64,000 nucleotides of DNA from Viola odorata (lineage: Eukaryota; Streptophyta; Magnoliopsida; Malpighiales; Violaceae): the NCBI GenBank assembly GCA_963691705.1, contig OY829542.1:29002579-29066578 (forward strand), given 5' to 3'. Position 1 is the first letter of the stretch; every line of letters begins with the position of its first letter. Shown here piece after piece: positions 35,013 through 45,890 of this stretch. The notes beneath the pieces were generated by a model. The model was not told the DNA's origin, did no database searches, and was given only the letters and a program-made list of their open reading frames with translations. A program made the position numbers and the translations under genes.

Positions 35013-35156
35013 TTCACCAAACGTCCGAATTTTGCGGTATCCCCGCTCGGATCTCATCTCTTCACCAAATGTCTGAATTTTGCGGTATCCCCGCTCGGAT
35101 CTCATCTCTTCACCAAACGTCTGAATTTTGCGGTATCCCAGCTCGGATCTCACAAA
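35013..35156 (+). repeat. 48 bp tandem repeat, three copies
   Basis: TTCACCAAACGTCTGAATTT begins units at 35013, 35061 and 35109; each also has GCGGTATCCCCGCTCGGATC. Confidence 0.85.
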
Positions 35157-35329
35157 CATCATCAGCGTCCTCACTATTAGAGACAACCATCCTCATTATC
35201 CGAGAAAACCATCTTCCTCACTATCAGAGACATTTCCCTCAAAGGTACGTTACTATCAACCAACATCAGACCAAAGGACGTCCGGTCAAAACTCGATTCA
35301 CGCAAGGGCTTCCAAACCTACCTCCTCCC

Positions 35330-36045
35330 AAAGTGACAGCATCAAATTATCTCCTCTCAGAGTGACATCAACGAATTATCTCCTCCTAGAGTGACATCAT
35401 CAAACTTTATCCTCCCAAAGTAACAACATCAATTTCCTCATCACCGAATAACACCCTCAAAAGTATACCTCCTCCTAGAGTGACATCAACAGATTACCTC
35501 CTCCTAGAGTGACAGCATCAATTTCCTCATTACAGAATAAAATCATCAAATTATACCTCCTCCCAGAGTGACATCAACAATATCTCCTCCCAGAGTGACA
35601 TCTACGACATATCTCCTCCCAGAGTGACATTTACAATATATCTCCTCCTAGAGTGACATCTACGATAATATCTCCTCATAGAGTGACATCAACCAACTTA
35701 TCTCCTCCCAGAGTGACATCAACGAACTTACCTTCTCCCAGAGTGACATTCAACAAACTATCTCCTCCCAGAGTGACATCAACAAGCTTACCTCCTCCCA
35801 GAGTGACATCTACCCAGAGTGACATCTACTACAATATCTCCTCCCAGAGTGACATCTACGACAATATCTCCTCCCAGAGTGACATCTATAACGATATACC
35901 TCCTCCCAGCGTGACATCTACGACAATATCTCCTCCCAGAGTGACATCGACAAACCTACCTCCTCCCAGAGTGACAGCAACAATCTATCTCCTCCCAGAG
36001 TGACGTCAACAAACTTACCTCCTCCCAGAGTGACATCATCACGGT
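35330..36045 (+). repeat. About 30 bp tandem array, more than 20 copies
   Basis: Units are variants of CTCCTCCCAGAGTGACATC plus a short variable spacer (AACAAACTTAC or TACGACAATAT). The array ends shortly before the polypurine tract. The Pro/Arg/Thr-rich ORF over it (35653-36003) is a translation of the repeat. Confidence 0.85.
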
Positions 36046-36135
36046 GAGATCGAGGTAAGACCTGCTATGTCGCCAAAATTCGGATATGTAGGGGCAACCG
36101 TCTTTACTGCTTATCAAATACTTCGATAAGACAGT

Positions 36136-36149
36136 AAAGAGGGGGCAAC
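36136..36149 (+). other. Polypurine tract of the Ogre-like element
   Basis: AAAGAGGGGGCAAC directly precedes the 3' LTR start TGTTGATACC, the usual Ogre arrangement. Confidence 0.85.
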
Positions 36150-39146
36150 TGTTGATACCCGAATTTTGATGCCATTTTTAATTAAATTTAGCATTTCTGT
36201 CATTTTACTTAATTTACTGTCGTTAGTATTTTTAAATTCTCATCGCATTTTTTATCATCGTCAGCGTTCAAAATCGCATTTTTAATTTTTTGTCACGTAT
36301 TTTCATTATTATTATCATTATTATTTTTAGCCTTAAAACTCACATTTTTAATTATCTGTTAGTCATTTACTAGTTATTTCTTCGTTTTAGGTCATCGCAT
36401 GAAATTTAGGATTTTTAGTGTTTTATCACTTTTTTTAGCATTTTATTTTTTTATTATTATTTTTGTTCGAGCTTTTATTGGACCCGAGTAAGTTCGCTCG
36501 GACAATAGCTCGAACTCGGAATATTTTCCATCAACTAGTACCTACTCTTTTTTTCATTCACACCGACCAACATCGTTTCGCGTAATTTTCGTCATAACGT
36601 CATTTATTTTTTGTCCAAACATTTCATTTTTTCGAACGTTAAAATAAACACGTTAAACGAAAAATTCTTGTCATTCGTTGTAGACAGTTAAACTCGCCTT
36701 ATTTTTCTCTACGCGTTGGCACTTTCGGCTCGAAAACTCAGAACGTTTGTTTGCGAAAATGGCTCGAGGCCATTTAAATAGACTTAAAGGTACTTTTGAT
36801 CATAACCGTTGATCTGGTTGACCAAGGAAGGTCAACCAGATCAACAGTTGACAAATTAAAGGCATGGTGCGCATGTACCGTGGAAGCGACGAGGTAGCGG
36901 AGCAAGTCACCGAGCTGCTCGCTCCCGTCGCTTCCTGTCCCTTCAAACAGTCACCTCAGCGCCTAGCTCCGCCACCTTGTAGCCTAGCACCGCCATCGCG
37001 ACGATCCGGCCACCACGCGTAGCCATCGCGTCCTCCTGCCCACGCGTTCGCAGCTATAAAAAGGCCACTCCTTTCCTTCGTTTTTCTTCACGAATTCACC
37101 TAGCATCTTGCTTCTCCTCCCTCATTGATTGATAGCTCATATAGAGCATCGATTGCCACAGTTCAAACTTTTCCAGTAAGCTCTTTTTCAAGCTTTTTTT
37201 CTTTCATTTTCATACGTTTCCTTTTCTTTAATTCGTTTAGCATCATTTTGATCAAATAAATTGCTTGTTTTTATGCCAATAATTCATATGCATGTTGTAG
37301 ATTAAATACATGCTTTTAATTTGATTAATCACTAGATAAATCGTGTGAATTAATTAGTTTTTGGTAATTATCATTTTCGTCATTTTTTTGAAATTAAACT
37401 AGGTACGGTTTAAACTGAAATTCGAGGTTCGTACGGTCGGGAAGCCGTCGAGGAGACGAGCATCTCGGTACGAAGATTTTTTGAAACGGCCACCTGTGGC
37501 CGGAGCTTGGTCGTCGGCAGTGGCGCCGGCGACCAAAGAAGAAGACGGCGAATAGTGCCATAATGGCCTATTCACGCGTGAAAGGTGATGGGCCATTCTT
37601 TTTATTTTCTAGTTCCTGGCCCATTTTCTTTATTTTTTCAAATTCGGCCCAGCCCATCTTCATTTTTCCAAGATCTCGGATCGCGTTTTCGTAAAAATAT
37701 TCGTATGTTTTGTATGATTATTTTTCGTACTGTCACTTTAATTTTCTGTACCTATCAACTGCTTAAATTCCTCACACTTTAATTTTTCGCAATTTACTTT
37801 CCACAATTTAAATTCAATCATTTAATTTACCGCCTACATGGTCGGTCGCATTTTAATTCTCGCAAATATCAACTGCTTTAATTTTCTTCAAATTATCAAT
37901 TGTTTAATTTTCTGCAAATTATCAATTGTTTTATTTTCTGCAAATCATCATTTAATTTTCTGCAAATCTTCAATTGCTTAATTTTCTGCAATATCAAATC
38001 ATTGATTTTTTGTCAAATCATCACTTAAATTTTCTGCAAATCGTCATTGAAATTTTCGCACTTATCAACTGTCATCATTTAATTTTCGCACTTATCAAAT
38101 CAGCATTTTAAATTTTCGCACTTATCAACTGTCATCATTTAATTTTCGCACTAATCGAATCAGCATTTAAATTTTCTGCACTTATCAAATCAACATTTAA
38201 ATTTTCTGCACACATCAAATCATCATTTAAATTTTCGTATGCATCAAATCATCATTTAAAATTCTTGCATTCATAAACTGCTTATTTATTTTTTGAGTTA
38301 TCGCTAACACTCTCACTTTGTAGGGTTAAAATTCAAGCTTCGCTCGAAAGTACGCCTTTCGTTCCTTTTTATTTATTCAATGCTTTCCGTAAATATTAAT
38401 CGTACGCATGATATATAGAATTGCTAGAATTTAAAATCAACCCACATGAACAACTTGTTTAAAGACTTGCTTACAATGCCATGTTCGTTTGATTTTAAAT
38501 TCCGCTTATATTGACTGCATGTACTTGGTGGCTTCGATCCCACATCAGTTTTATCACTTCAAAACCTCTCATTTAAATTTGTACTCTATTAAGCTATCCA
38601 TAATAGAATCACGTAGTAATTAATTTAGTCATGCATAAGTCCGATGATGAAATAGAGGGCGCTCATTCAGTCTTACAGAAAATTCAGTCCCATTACGTTA
38701 CGGTCAGGAATAATCGATCGGTCTTGAAAACGGTAACCCCGTCCAACGATTAATTATTCCTGAACGGTCCCGATCATAGAAAAGACCAAAGTGACGATTC
38801 CTCTGAGGACCCCCTTTCAAAACGCATTTTATCAAACACCTTTTAAACACCTCTCTTATCAACTAGTAACCATTTTCGGATGTGACTCGGGTGCCTAACA
38901 CCTTCCCGAGATCATAATACGACCCTGAACCTTTGTCTGGGGTTCAGACCCCTTTTTTGTGCCTTTAGTTTTTTATTTTATTTTATTTTATTTTTTATGC
39001 CATGACGATTAAGGTTCCCTAAATCTAGTGACAAAATTAGGGTGGCAACTTTATTGCATGTTGCGAGGCGTCCTTTTACGCCGAGCATCGTAAGGTCTCA
39101 GATTCGTTGTATACTCGCGAATATTTATTATTTTCGGGGCGCGACA
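36150..39146 (+). repeat. 3' LTR of the Ogre-like element
   Basis: 2997 bp, nearly collinear with 17298-20373. Differences are scattered substitutions and repeat-number changes in the 37860-38280 zone. The TATA box is at 37054-37062. It is followed by target repeat ACCCT. Confidence 0.9.
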
Positions 39147-39456
39147 ACCCTATTTATTTCACTCTACTGTTTGCATGAGGTTGTGTTGTCATTCAAAGTA
39201 TGTTATATCTTGTGTATGCTTATGGAGACGTGCACTCTTGTTCTGCTAAAAAACGCACAGTTTCTAAGCTAACCGAAACCCTAAGTTGGATTACAACCTT
39301 ATCGCATTCAAGTCCCTAAAATCCACTATAAATACCCACCATTTACCCTAGTCTTTTTGACCTTTATCTCCCACAATTCACCTTGTTTCCCCTGTGCAAC
39401 TTTCCTTCCTCATTATCTTCTCTGTTTTGATTGAATTTTGTTTCAAGATTTCAATC

Positions 39457-39777
39457 ATGGATCCCAACCACAAGAGAGAAGTCCTCAATTATATTGGACT
39501 AGTTAGCCAACATCTCCAAGATGACATCGCGCAGGTTGAGCACAAGATCCTGCAGACGACACATGACATCCAACGCTTAGAGGATATATTGGATGATCTC
39601 AGTTAGAGGAAGGATGATGTGAATGCAGATGATGCAGATGATGATGCCCTGTAAGCTATTGACTCCTTGGGTGATTGCATGACCAAACTGTCTCTTGTCA
39701 TTGCTCGTATGGAGCATAAGAGAGTTGTGTTGAACCTTTTCCTTTGGGGATGTGAGAGGTTTCTATGCAAGAGCTAA
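39457..39777 (+). pseudogene. Unrecognised small helical ORF with two stops
   Basis: A TATA box (CTATAAATA, 39326-39334) lies about 120 bp before ATG 39457. The frame reads MDPNHKREVLNYIGLVSQHL and IAQVEHKILQTTHDIQRLED, with heptad-like spacing suggesting a coiled coil. It meets TAG at 39604 and TAA at 39652 but stays in frame to TAA 39775, adding an acidic DDVNADDADDDAL piece and a further helical piece (LGDCMTKLSLVIARMEHKRV). The continued openness suggests a roughly 107-codon gene with two nonsense changes. I do not recognise the family. Confidence 0.4.
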
Positions 39778-40437
39778 ACATGTTTGCGAATGCAATCCCT
39801 GACATTCCAAACACTTACTAGATTGGGACTTTTTGTGCTATGGTGTGTTTGATGTTTCTTGCTTATGTTTCTATTTTTAAGCCTTTTTTATGTTTCTGTC
39901 ATTTCAGTTAATGTAATGAACCATGTTTCATGTTTCGTTAATCTGATGCAGTTCTATTCTTCATTTATTGCCTGCAATTTTGTTCTTAATTTCTTGCATG
40001 CATATTTGTTCTTAATTTCAAACCTTAGTCTAGAAATGCAACTAATTTGAAAAAATGAACCATAATAGGGTATCCCCTGTTTGGTAAGGTATACACAATG
40101 TGAGTGTTAAACTCAGTTATTTTCGTAAAAACAATAAAGAGAATAAATTGAAAAACCAGGGGAAGAAGCTCATTAGTTTTTCAAATAATGAAGATCGAAA
40201 TAGGAAAATCATAATCTAGATTTATGGCCTAAAGATAGAAGTAATTAGAGTTATTACATTGTTAACGAAACTGCAATTTTACATCACTCGTACTCTAACC
40301 ACAGTCATTACAACTATTTCTTACCACAATTTATGGTAAGGAAACATAAAATAATTATCCTACCCAATTATAAACTCTTTACATATTTTGTCATTGTTGT
40401 TAAAAATGACAGTTGTATTTTTCTTAATCATTCATTT
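39778..40437. other. AT-rich spacer, no gene seen
   Basis: No reading frame, tRNA or repeat that I can support lies between the small ORF and the hAT-type element. Confidence 0.6.
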
Positions 40438-40445
40438 CTTTCTAT

Positions 40446-41998
40446 CAATGTTATCAGAACCGGACCGGACAGCGAACCGGAAATGAAAATTTGGTGGTTC
40501 AACCGGGTTCAACCGGATTGTAGTTGCTGGTCCGTCCGGAACCGTTCACACATTAAACCGGTAAATCTTAGACTATTAAACCGGATTAAACCAGATTGAA
40601 CCGGCTGGTTTTTTTACTGTAGCATTTTATAATATATCAAAATAAAGTATATCAAGGAGATCAAAAGTTGAAAATAAAGAAATTATCTAACATTCAAATA
40701 AAATGATATTCAAAATTCAAACACACTTAAATATTCAAATTACTTTTATTTATAAACTTCCCGAAACAATAACCTAGTACAACACTGTAAATTTACTAAT
40801 ATAATTTCGAATTTCAGGGTATTTAGTATTGGACGAACAAGTAAGTCGTTGTTTTTTTTTAAATTTTATTTGCCGATTTTATTATTTCGGTGCACATCTC
40901 TGCTGTGCCCTTTTTCATCTTTTTAATAAATCTAATCAGCTTATACAAAACAAAATATAAAAATTATAATAAAATAAATTGATGAAGAAATAAATTAATA
41001 ATAATGAAAACTAGTGGCTGAGACAAGCAGATTTAGCAAACAACAAGCAAGACACCGAAACACCAAATTCATAAGTCAATGAAAGGTCACACATATATTG
41101 TTCCCAAATATCTTACAAGATTAATAATGATAGAAGAGTTCTTACTAAAGTAGCAGAGCAAGTGATACAAATAAGTAAGAAGGGTATTAAAAAAAACACC
41201 AATTTGGGACAAGCCCTGAAGAAAAAGCGTCGACTGAGACCTACGTCGAGGAGCTGAAGATGGTTGCAGCAAAAAAATGATCTTTAAATACTTACTTTTA
41301 CGAGCAGTCGAGCACACTAGAAGCGAAGCAAAGAAGAGAGACTCTCCCCTGTTCTTGCCCTTTCTCTATTCTTTTTCCACTTTTTTGTTATGATGCGGTG
41401 AGCCAGTGGACCGTGAGGTGAGGTGGAAGAGAGACAGAAATGATTGTAAAGGAAAGAAATACTGCGTTGAAACTTGAAAGGGCGATTTAGGAATATGACG
41501 GAGGAATTTATGGATGCTTCCATTTCCAACTTAGAGGTAGGGAAGGAGACTTTCAAAACTTGAAAGGGATTAAATATATACAAACATGTTTTAAAAAGAA
41601 AAGTAAAGTGGTACAAGAAAATACCACATCGGAGAAAAACAAAAATTTGGTGCAAATGTGTTCATATAAAAGCATCACCACTTAGGTGTAAGTTGACAAC
41701 TTGAGTGAAAATCAAGTTGGGCCTCTTAGAAGTTGTCCCCAATAAAATGAAAATTTTAAATACTAGTAAAAAAAAATTTTTTTTTTGGGTCCTTGGTTTT
41801 GGGCCCGTGGGCCGTGTCAAAACGGCGTCGTTTTGACAAGGCATCAAACCGGACATTTTGGTTGAAAACCGACCGGTTCACCGGTTGGCTAAAAGCCGGC
41901 CGGTTCGTCCAGTCCGAAAGCTGAATCGGACCGGAAAGGTGAAAATGGCCCGTTGAACCGGACGGACCGGCCGGTCCAGTCCGGTTCTGATAACATGG
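40446..41998. mobile_element. Non-autonomous hAT-type element, 1.55 kb
   Basis: An 8-base target repeat CTTTCTAT lies at 40438-40445 and 41999-42006. Terminal inverted repeats are CAATGTTATCAGAACCGGAC and CCATGTTATCAGAACCGGAC (the right end complemented). The left 170 bp holds seven AACCGG motifs and the right 160 bp at least four CCGGTT, the clustered subterminal motifs expected for hAT transposase binding. The 1.2 kb interior has no transposase frame. Confidence 0.85.
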
Positions 41999-42387
41999 CT
42001 TTCTATGTATTTTTTAAATTATGACATCAAATAAAGAACCAGTTCAATAACTTTATGCTTCCTTCTATTTTTTAAAAAATTACTCCAATTTTCCAATTTT
42101 ATAAATAATTCTCCAATTTTAAAAAATAATTCTCTAATTTCACAATTTATGACATCATAAATCGCATACGTGAATTAAAATTACATAGCAAATGAATTTT
42201 ATTTTATTTTGCAGACACAAAATTACATTGCTAATGAATTTAAATAAGGGAAGGAGAGTAGGATGAGTGGCATTGAGGAGTCAAATAGTAGCTCTGACCC
42301 AATTCGACGTCCCCAAAAAAAAAGAAAAAAAGAGCTGGCATGCAATCGCAGCACACCGCGTGCCAAATTCATCTTATATGAGCACAA

Positions 42388-42393
42388 CACGTG
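42388..42393. promoter_or_regulatory. G-box / ABRE-type CACGTG
   Basis: The palindrome ACACGTGT, about 230 bp before the presumed start of the wound-induced-like gene. It is a binding motif for bZIP/bHLH factors and would fit abscisic acid or stress control; by sequence alone this is only a candidate. Confidence 0.4.
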
Positions 42394-42503
42394 TCCTACT
42401 CTTCCTGAAATAAAGCGAAAGCAACGGTGAGAAGACATAAAAAACCCTCTTGAAATGGTGTACCTGAACACACACAATCGTAACCCCGGCATCAATCTTT
42501 ATC

Positions 42504-42512
42504 TTTAAATAG
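42504..42512 (+). promoter_or_regulatory. Probable TATA box of the WUN1/SAG20-like gene
   Basis: TTTAAATAG, about 110 bp before the candidate CTG start and followed by a C/T-rich leader (42530-42610). Confidence 0.5.
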
Positions 42513-42620
42513 AGGCCCATCTCTAATGTCCATCCCTGGCTAAGCCTCCACCATTTCTTCTTCCCTCAAGTAATTTTCTAGTAGAACTTTCTGGTCCTTC
42601 TTTTCCCTGTCTAAACGGAA

Positions 42621-43193
42621 CTGGCTAACTCCCAAGAAATAGTTCTGGCAGAAAACACTGAAGGGCGATCATCCTCCTCCTCGCCGCCAAACAAGAACGA
42701 AGAGGCGGTGGTTCTTGCCTTCTATGACGCCTTGAAGCGCCAGGACGTGGACGCCGTGCACCAGATCCTAGCCCACGACCTCGAGTGGTGGTTCCACGGC
42801 CCTCCCTCTCATCAGTTCTTGATGCGACTTCTCACTGGCGAGAACGACACGCGTTTCGACTTCACTCCACAATCCATCACCGCTGTCGGCCCCACCGTCA
42901 TCGCTGAAGGCTGTGACTCCACGCGCTCCATCTCTTGGATCCACGCCTGGACCGTCACGGATGGAATAATCACCCAGGTGAGAGAGTACCTCAACACTTC
43001 TCTCACTGTCACTCGTCTCGGCCGGAATCTCTCTCCGACTGATAATTATTCCACCAAATCTAAGCCGTCCAACCGCTCATCGTCATCCACTCCGGAGATT
43101 ACAGCTTCTTCCGTGCATTGCACGCCCGTCTGGGAGAGTAGCCTCTCCGATCGGGTCGGGAAGTCGGTGCCGGGCCTGGTTCTGGCCATTTGA
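42621..43193 (+). CDS. Wound-induced protein 1 / SAG20-like (SnoaL/NTF2 fold)
   Basis: A member of the plant wound-induced protein 1 / senescence-associated gene 20 family: small NTF2-like proteins induced by wounding, senescence and elicitors, with biochemical role not settled. Seen here: the N-terminal helix EEAVVLAFYDALKRQDVDAV, then ILAHDLEWWFHGPPSHQFLM, the conserved MRLLTG, VIAEGCDSTRSISWIHAWTV, TDGIITQVREYLNTSLTVT, a Ser-rich linker and the C-terminal signature SDRVGKSVPGLVLAI. The frame is open from after a TAA at 42612, but no ATG precedes MRLLTG at 42822. The natural start context is CTG at 42621 (then Ala-Asn-Ser-Gln), with G at -3 and G at +4. Options are CUG initiation, a short protein from 42822 (the start used by some family members), or a lost start. 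Full length is about 190 residues, single exon. Confidence 0.85.
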   Translation: MANSQEIVLAENTEGRSSSSSPPNKNEEAVVLAFYDALKRQDVDAVHQILAHDLEWWFHGPPSHQFLMRLLTGENDTRFDFTPQSITAVGPTVIAEGCDSTRSISWIHAWTVTDGIITQVREYLNTSLTVTRLGRNLSPTDNYSTKSKPSNRSSSSTPEITASSVHCTPVWESSLSDRVGKSVPGLVLAI

Positions 43194-43421
43194 GCTCCGA
43201 TCGATTCATATGCGAGTGCTGATCCGGTGACATAGCTATAGCTACCTAGTGTGTGGGAAATAAAAGGCTAGCACGTGTCTTGTGTTGGGTCTGTGTCTGC
43301 AATTGGGATGTAATTCTTTAATTGCGTCCTGCGTGGCTTTTGGCTTTTAATTTTGGGTCTCCGTGTAAGGTGTAAGATCGGGTATGGCTGTAATATTTAT
43401 GTTTTGGTACTTTGAAGATTC

Positions 43422-43427
43422 AATAAA
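43422..43427 (+). terminator. AATAAA polyadenylation signal
   Basis: Lies 229 bp after the WUN1/SAG20-like stop codon, in a T/G-rich 3' region; preceded by a TGTAATATTTATG upstream element. Confidence 0.55.
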
Positions 43428-43439
43428 GATGTGTTGTTT

Positions 43440-44388
43440 TGTCAATTTGGGGAGTGTTTCTTCGGCTAACCAATCGGCTGACATTATTCTTTGTTATTAA
43501 TGTGGGTGTGGTGTGGGTAGTGCGTACACAAATAAATCAAAATTAAATTCCATCCATTCGTTTTTAACCATAGATAATCCATGCCTAAGATTATTATAAA
43601 TATAAATCGAAATTAATGACATTACTAGAAAAATCAAATTAGGAAAGTTTGACCAGACAACAATTTGGAACTTATAAATTAGAAAATCCGGACAACAATT
43701 TGAAAAAAAAAGGATAAGATATTGAATTTGTAATGTTTGTAATTCAAATTTAATTTTAATATTTGGATGAAAATAGATCGGTACACCTATCATCACCTAT
43801 GACCTAATAATTGTTTTTATTGTCAGGTCTGTTTGTCGTTCCGGTTTAGTGGGAAAAAGTTCTGTGAGTAAAAGTTAGGTGAGAAAATGACTTTTGGAAA
43901 AAAGAGTGTGTTGTTTAGTAAAAAATTTTAAAATAGCTGTGAGATACCTGAGGTGTTTAGTAAAACAGTTGAAATGAAATCGTTGGAGTATAAAACCCAT
44001 TTTTAAAAAATTAATAAAAATAGTAAAAGTGGATCTAGAATTACTTATCTTGAGATAGAGATTTTATTGTGGTAATTTTTAATTTATTTTGTTTATTATA
44101 TAAAGTAAAAAAATGAAATTAAAATAATAAAAAAAATAAAGAGAGAGAGTGCAAAACCAGCAAGCTGCTGGTTTGGCTGCTGGAGCATTTTGCTCCGGCG
44201 CGAGGCAAGGCCAATTGGCCAGCCTTGGGATTGGGCTTCCAGTGCAGATGGAGCTTGCCAAACGCCTCCTAGGTGGTTTTGGGTTGGGAAAAGTTGGGTT
44301 GGGTACCCAACTCTCAACGCCAAACACACACTTAATGGACGTTGATGCAAATCTTGTGTGACTTATCAATTATCACTGCCTAAGTTAT
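43440..44388. other. Spacer with a possible degenerate MITE
   Basis: No gene. Short GTCTGTTTG (about 43827) and CAAACACACAC (about 44321-44331) ends and a GC-rich palindromic patch (CAGCAAGCTGCTGG, 44158) hint at an old PIF/Harbinger or hAT MITE, but I cannot find a clean target repeat. Confidence 0.3.
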
Positions 44389-44390
44389 TA

Positions 44391-44623
44391 CTCCCTCCGT
44401 CTTTTATTAACTGTCGCTTTGACTTTGGACACGCATATTGAGGAGCCCGGATGACTCACTATTTGAGACAATTTTACCCCGAATTTTTTCTCGAACGTTC
44501 GTTAATGCTTAACGTACGTTCGAAAAAAAGTACGAATTTTTTGGGGGTCAAATAGTGAGTCATCTGGGCTCCTCAATATGCGTGTCCAAAGTCAAAACGA
44601 CAGTTAATAAAAGATGGAGGGAG
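44391..44623. mobile_element. Stowaway-type MITE, near-perfect palindrome
   Basis: 233 bp between TA dinucleotides (44389-44390, 44624-44625). The ends are CTCCCTCCGTCTTTTATTAA and its complement. The arms stay complementary for about 100 bases with few mismatches (e.g. GACACGCATATTGAGGAGCC). The CTCCCTCCGT end is typical of plant Tc1/mariner-derived Stowaway elements. Confidence 0.9.
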
Positions 44624-44625
44624 TA

Positions 44626-45364
44626 CCTTCTTTTCTCTATTTAGTAAAGATTCTATTAAATTCATGATTGTTCATGAGTGGGTATTTTATGAACAACCTT
44701 GAATTCAGTTAGAAGAAAAAAAAGTAATAACTCACACATGGATGGGCCAATTTGAATTTTCATCTCGGGTGCTAATTTTTCCCAATTTGAATCGAGTCAT
44801 TGATTTTTTTACTCAATTAAGTCGGGTATCCTTTTGACCAGGGATCATATTAAATCAGATCGATTTGGTTTGGTCAATCATTTTTTTTCCATTCAATGAA
44901 AGTTGATTTTTCAGTCACTAAATTGATATTTTTCGGTTTATAAAATTAAATGTGATTAATTTTTGAATTCGAATTTTTTATTAAACCGGAAGAATGAGAA
45001 GCATGATGCAACTATGATTAGGAGGGTTTAGGAAGGGAGATATTGCAACCTAAAAAGGGTCATGAATACAAGAGATGGAAAAAGACTAACAAAAATGCTC
45101 ATGGATGAATGAAAAAAAGAAGAAAAAAATGTCTATCTTGTGACTTTGTTAACAATATTTTGGTATTAATAGGTCTGGTACCTTGTTGCATGATATTGCA
45201 TTTGAATTTTTCTAAATATCAATTACCATTTGCTTACTATTCTTTTCCAATAAATATATAATCTATAATATATTAACCTAAATTCTTCTTTGTCTGGGAA
45301 AAAAAATATTCTTATCCTTTCAGAAGTTTTATTGAAAAATAATATTAAGTTTATTATGGCTAAA
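44626..45364. other. AT-rich spacer, no gene seen
   Basis: No supported coding frame or repeat. Confidence 0.6.
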
Positions 45365-45790
45365 ATGGAATGCGGATGAGTCGGCAAGCAAGGTGCAGCG
45401 AGCATAGGTGAAGTCTTGCATAACTGGAAAGGAGAACTAAAAGGCATCTTCATCAGTTATATTGGGAAAAGCGAATCCAATTTTGCAGAAGTGGTCGTCA
45501 TCCTCAAATTGGAGTTATCAATCAGCAACGAAGAATTAAAAGGAGCACAATTGATCATCGAGTCAGATTCGCAAATTGTCAATTAGTGGATTAATTTTCC
45601 AGATAAAAGACCTTGGAAGCTTGGAGGTGAACTCAGAGAAATCGACTAGTATTGCAATCGACACTTCACAAGTGTTACCTTTGCTCATATGCTAAGAGAA
45701 GCAAATGGGGTGCCTGATTTATTAGCTACACAAGGGCCCTTGACAAAAAGGAGTTGGTTGATTGGGTTTAACTTCAATCATATATTTTAA
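45365..45790 (+). pseudogene. RNase H-like domain fragment (RVT_3 type)
   Basis: The plus frame reads WNADES (just before a frameshift), KQGAASIGEVLHNWKGELKG, IGKSESNFAEVVVILKLELS, LIIESDSQIVN-stop, RPWKLGGELREID-stop, then VTFAHMLREANGVPDLLATQ. The order D..., NxAE.., ESDS, REANxxxD matches the RNase H-like domain found at the end of plant non-LTR retrotransposons and in related host proteins. The two in-frame stops and the frameshift make it dead. Its last codons and 3' flank reappear at 46662-47250. Confidence 0.75.
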
Positions 45791-45890
45791 TCGGTCATTT
45801 TCTTGCAATGCTTCACCCGACGTCTCTCCACAACGCCGCCAATCTATCCTGTAATTTTTTTTGAACTAAGAACAACTGAAACTTATATAT

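Larger units (their letters stand above)
17298..39146 (+). mobile_element. Giant Ogre/Tat-like LTR element, pol-less
   Basis: The element spans 21849 bp and is flanked by ACCCT at 17293-17297 and 39147-39151. LTRs are 3076 and 2997 bp (TGTTGATACCCG...GGGGCGCGACA). The primer site (20377-20395) and polypurine tract (36136-36149) are both typical of Ogre/Tat elements. Internal content: a broken gag (21090-26447), no visible protease, reverse transcriptase, RNase H or integrase, and about 9 kb of tandem arrays and low-complexity DNA. Two later insertions account for about 7.5 kb (21297-25034 and 31218-34964), leaving an original length of about 14.4 kb. It must have relied on a related element for replication. 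Confidence 0.9.

Noticed and set aside
35653..36003. 116-codon Pro/Thr/Ser repeat protein
   Set aside because: It follows the 30 bp tandem array inside a retrotransposon 3' untranslated region; the repeat, not selection, keeps the frame open.
43826..44332. PIF/Harbinger-type MITE
   Set aside because: The ends are only loosely complementary and no 3-base or 8-base target repeat is evident.
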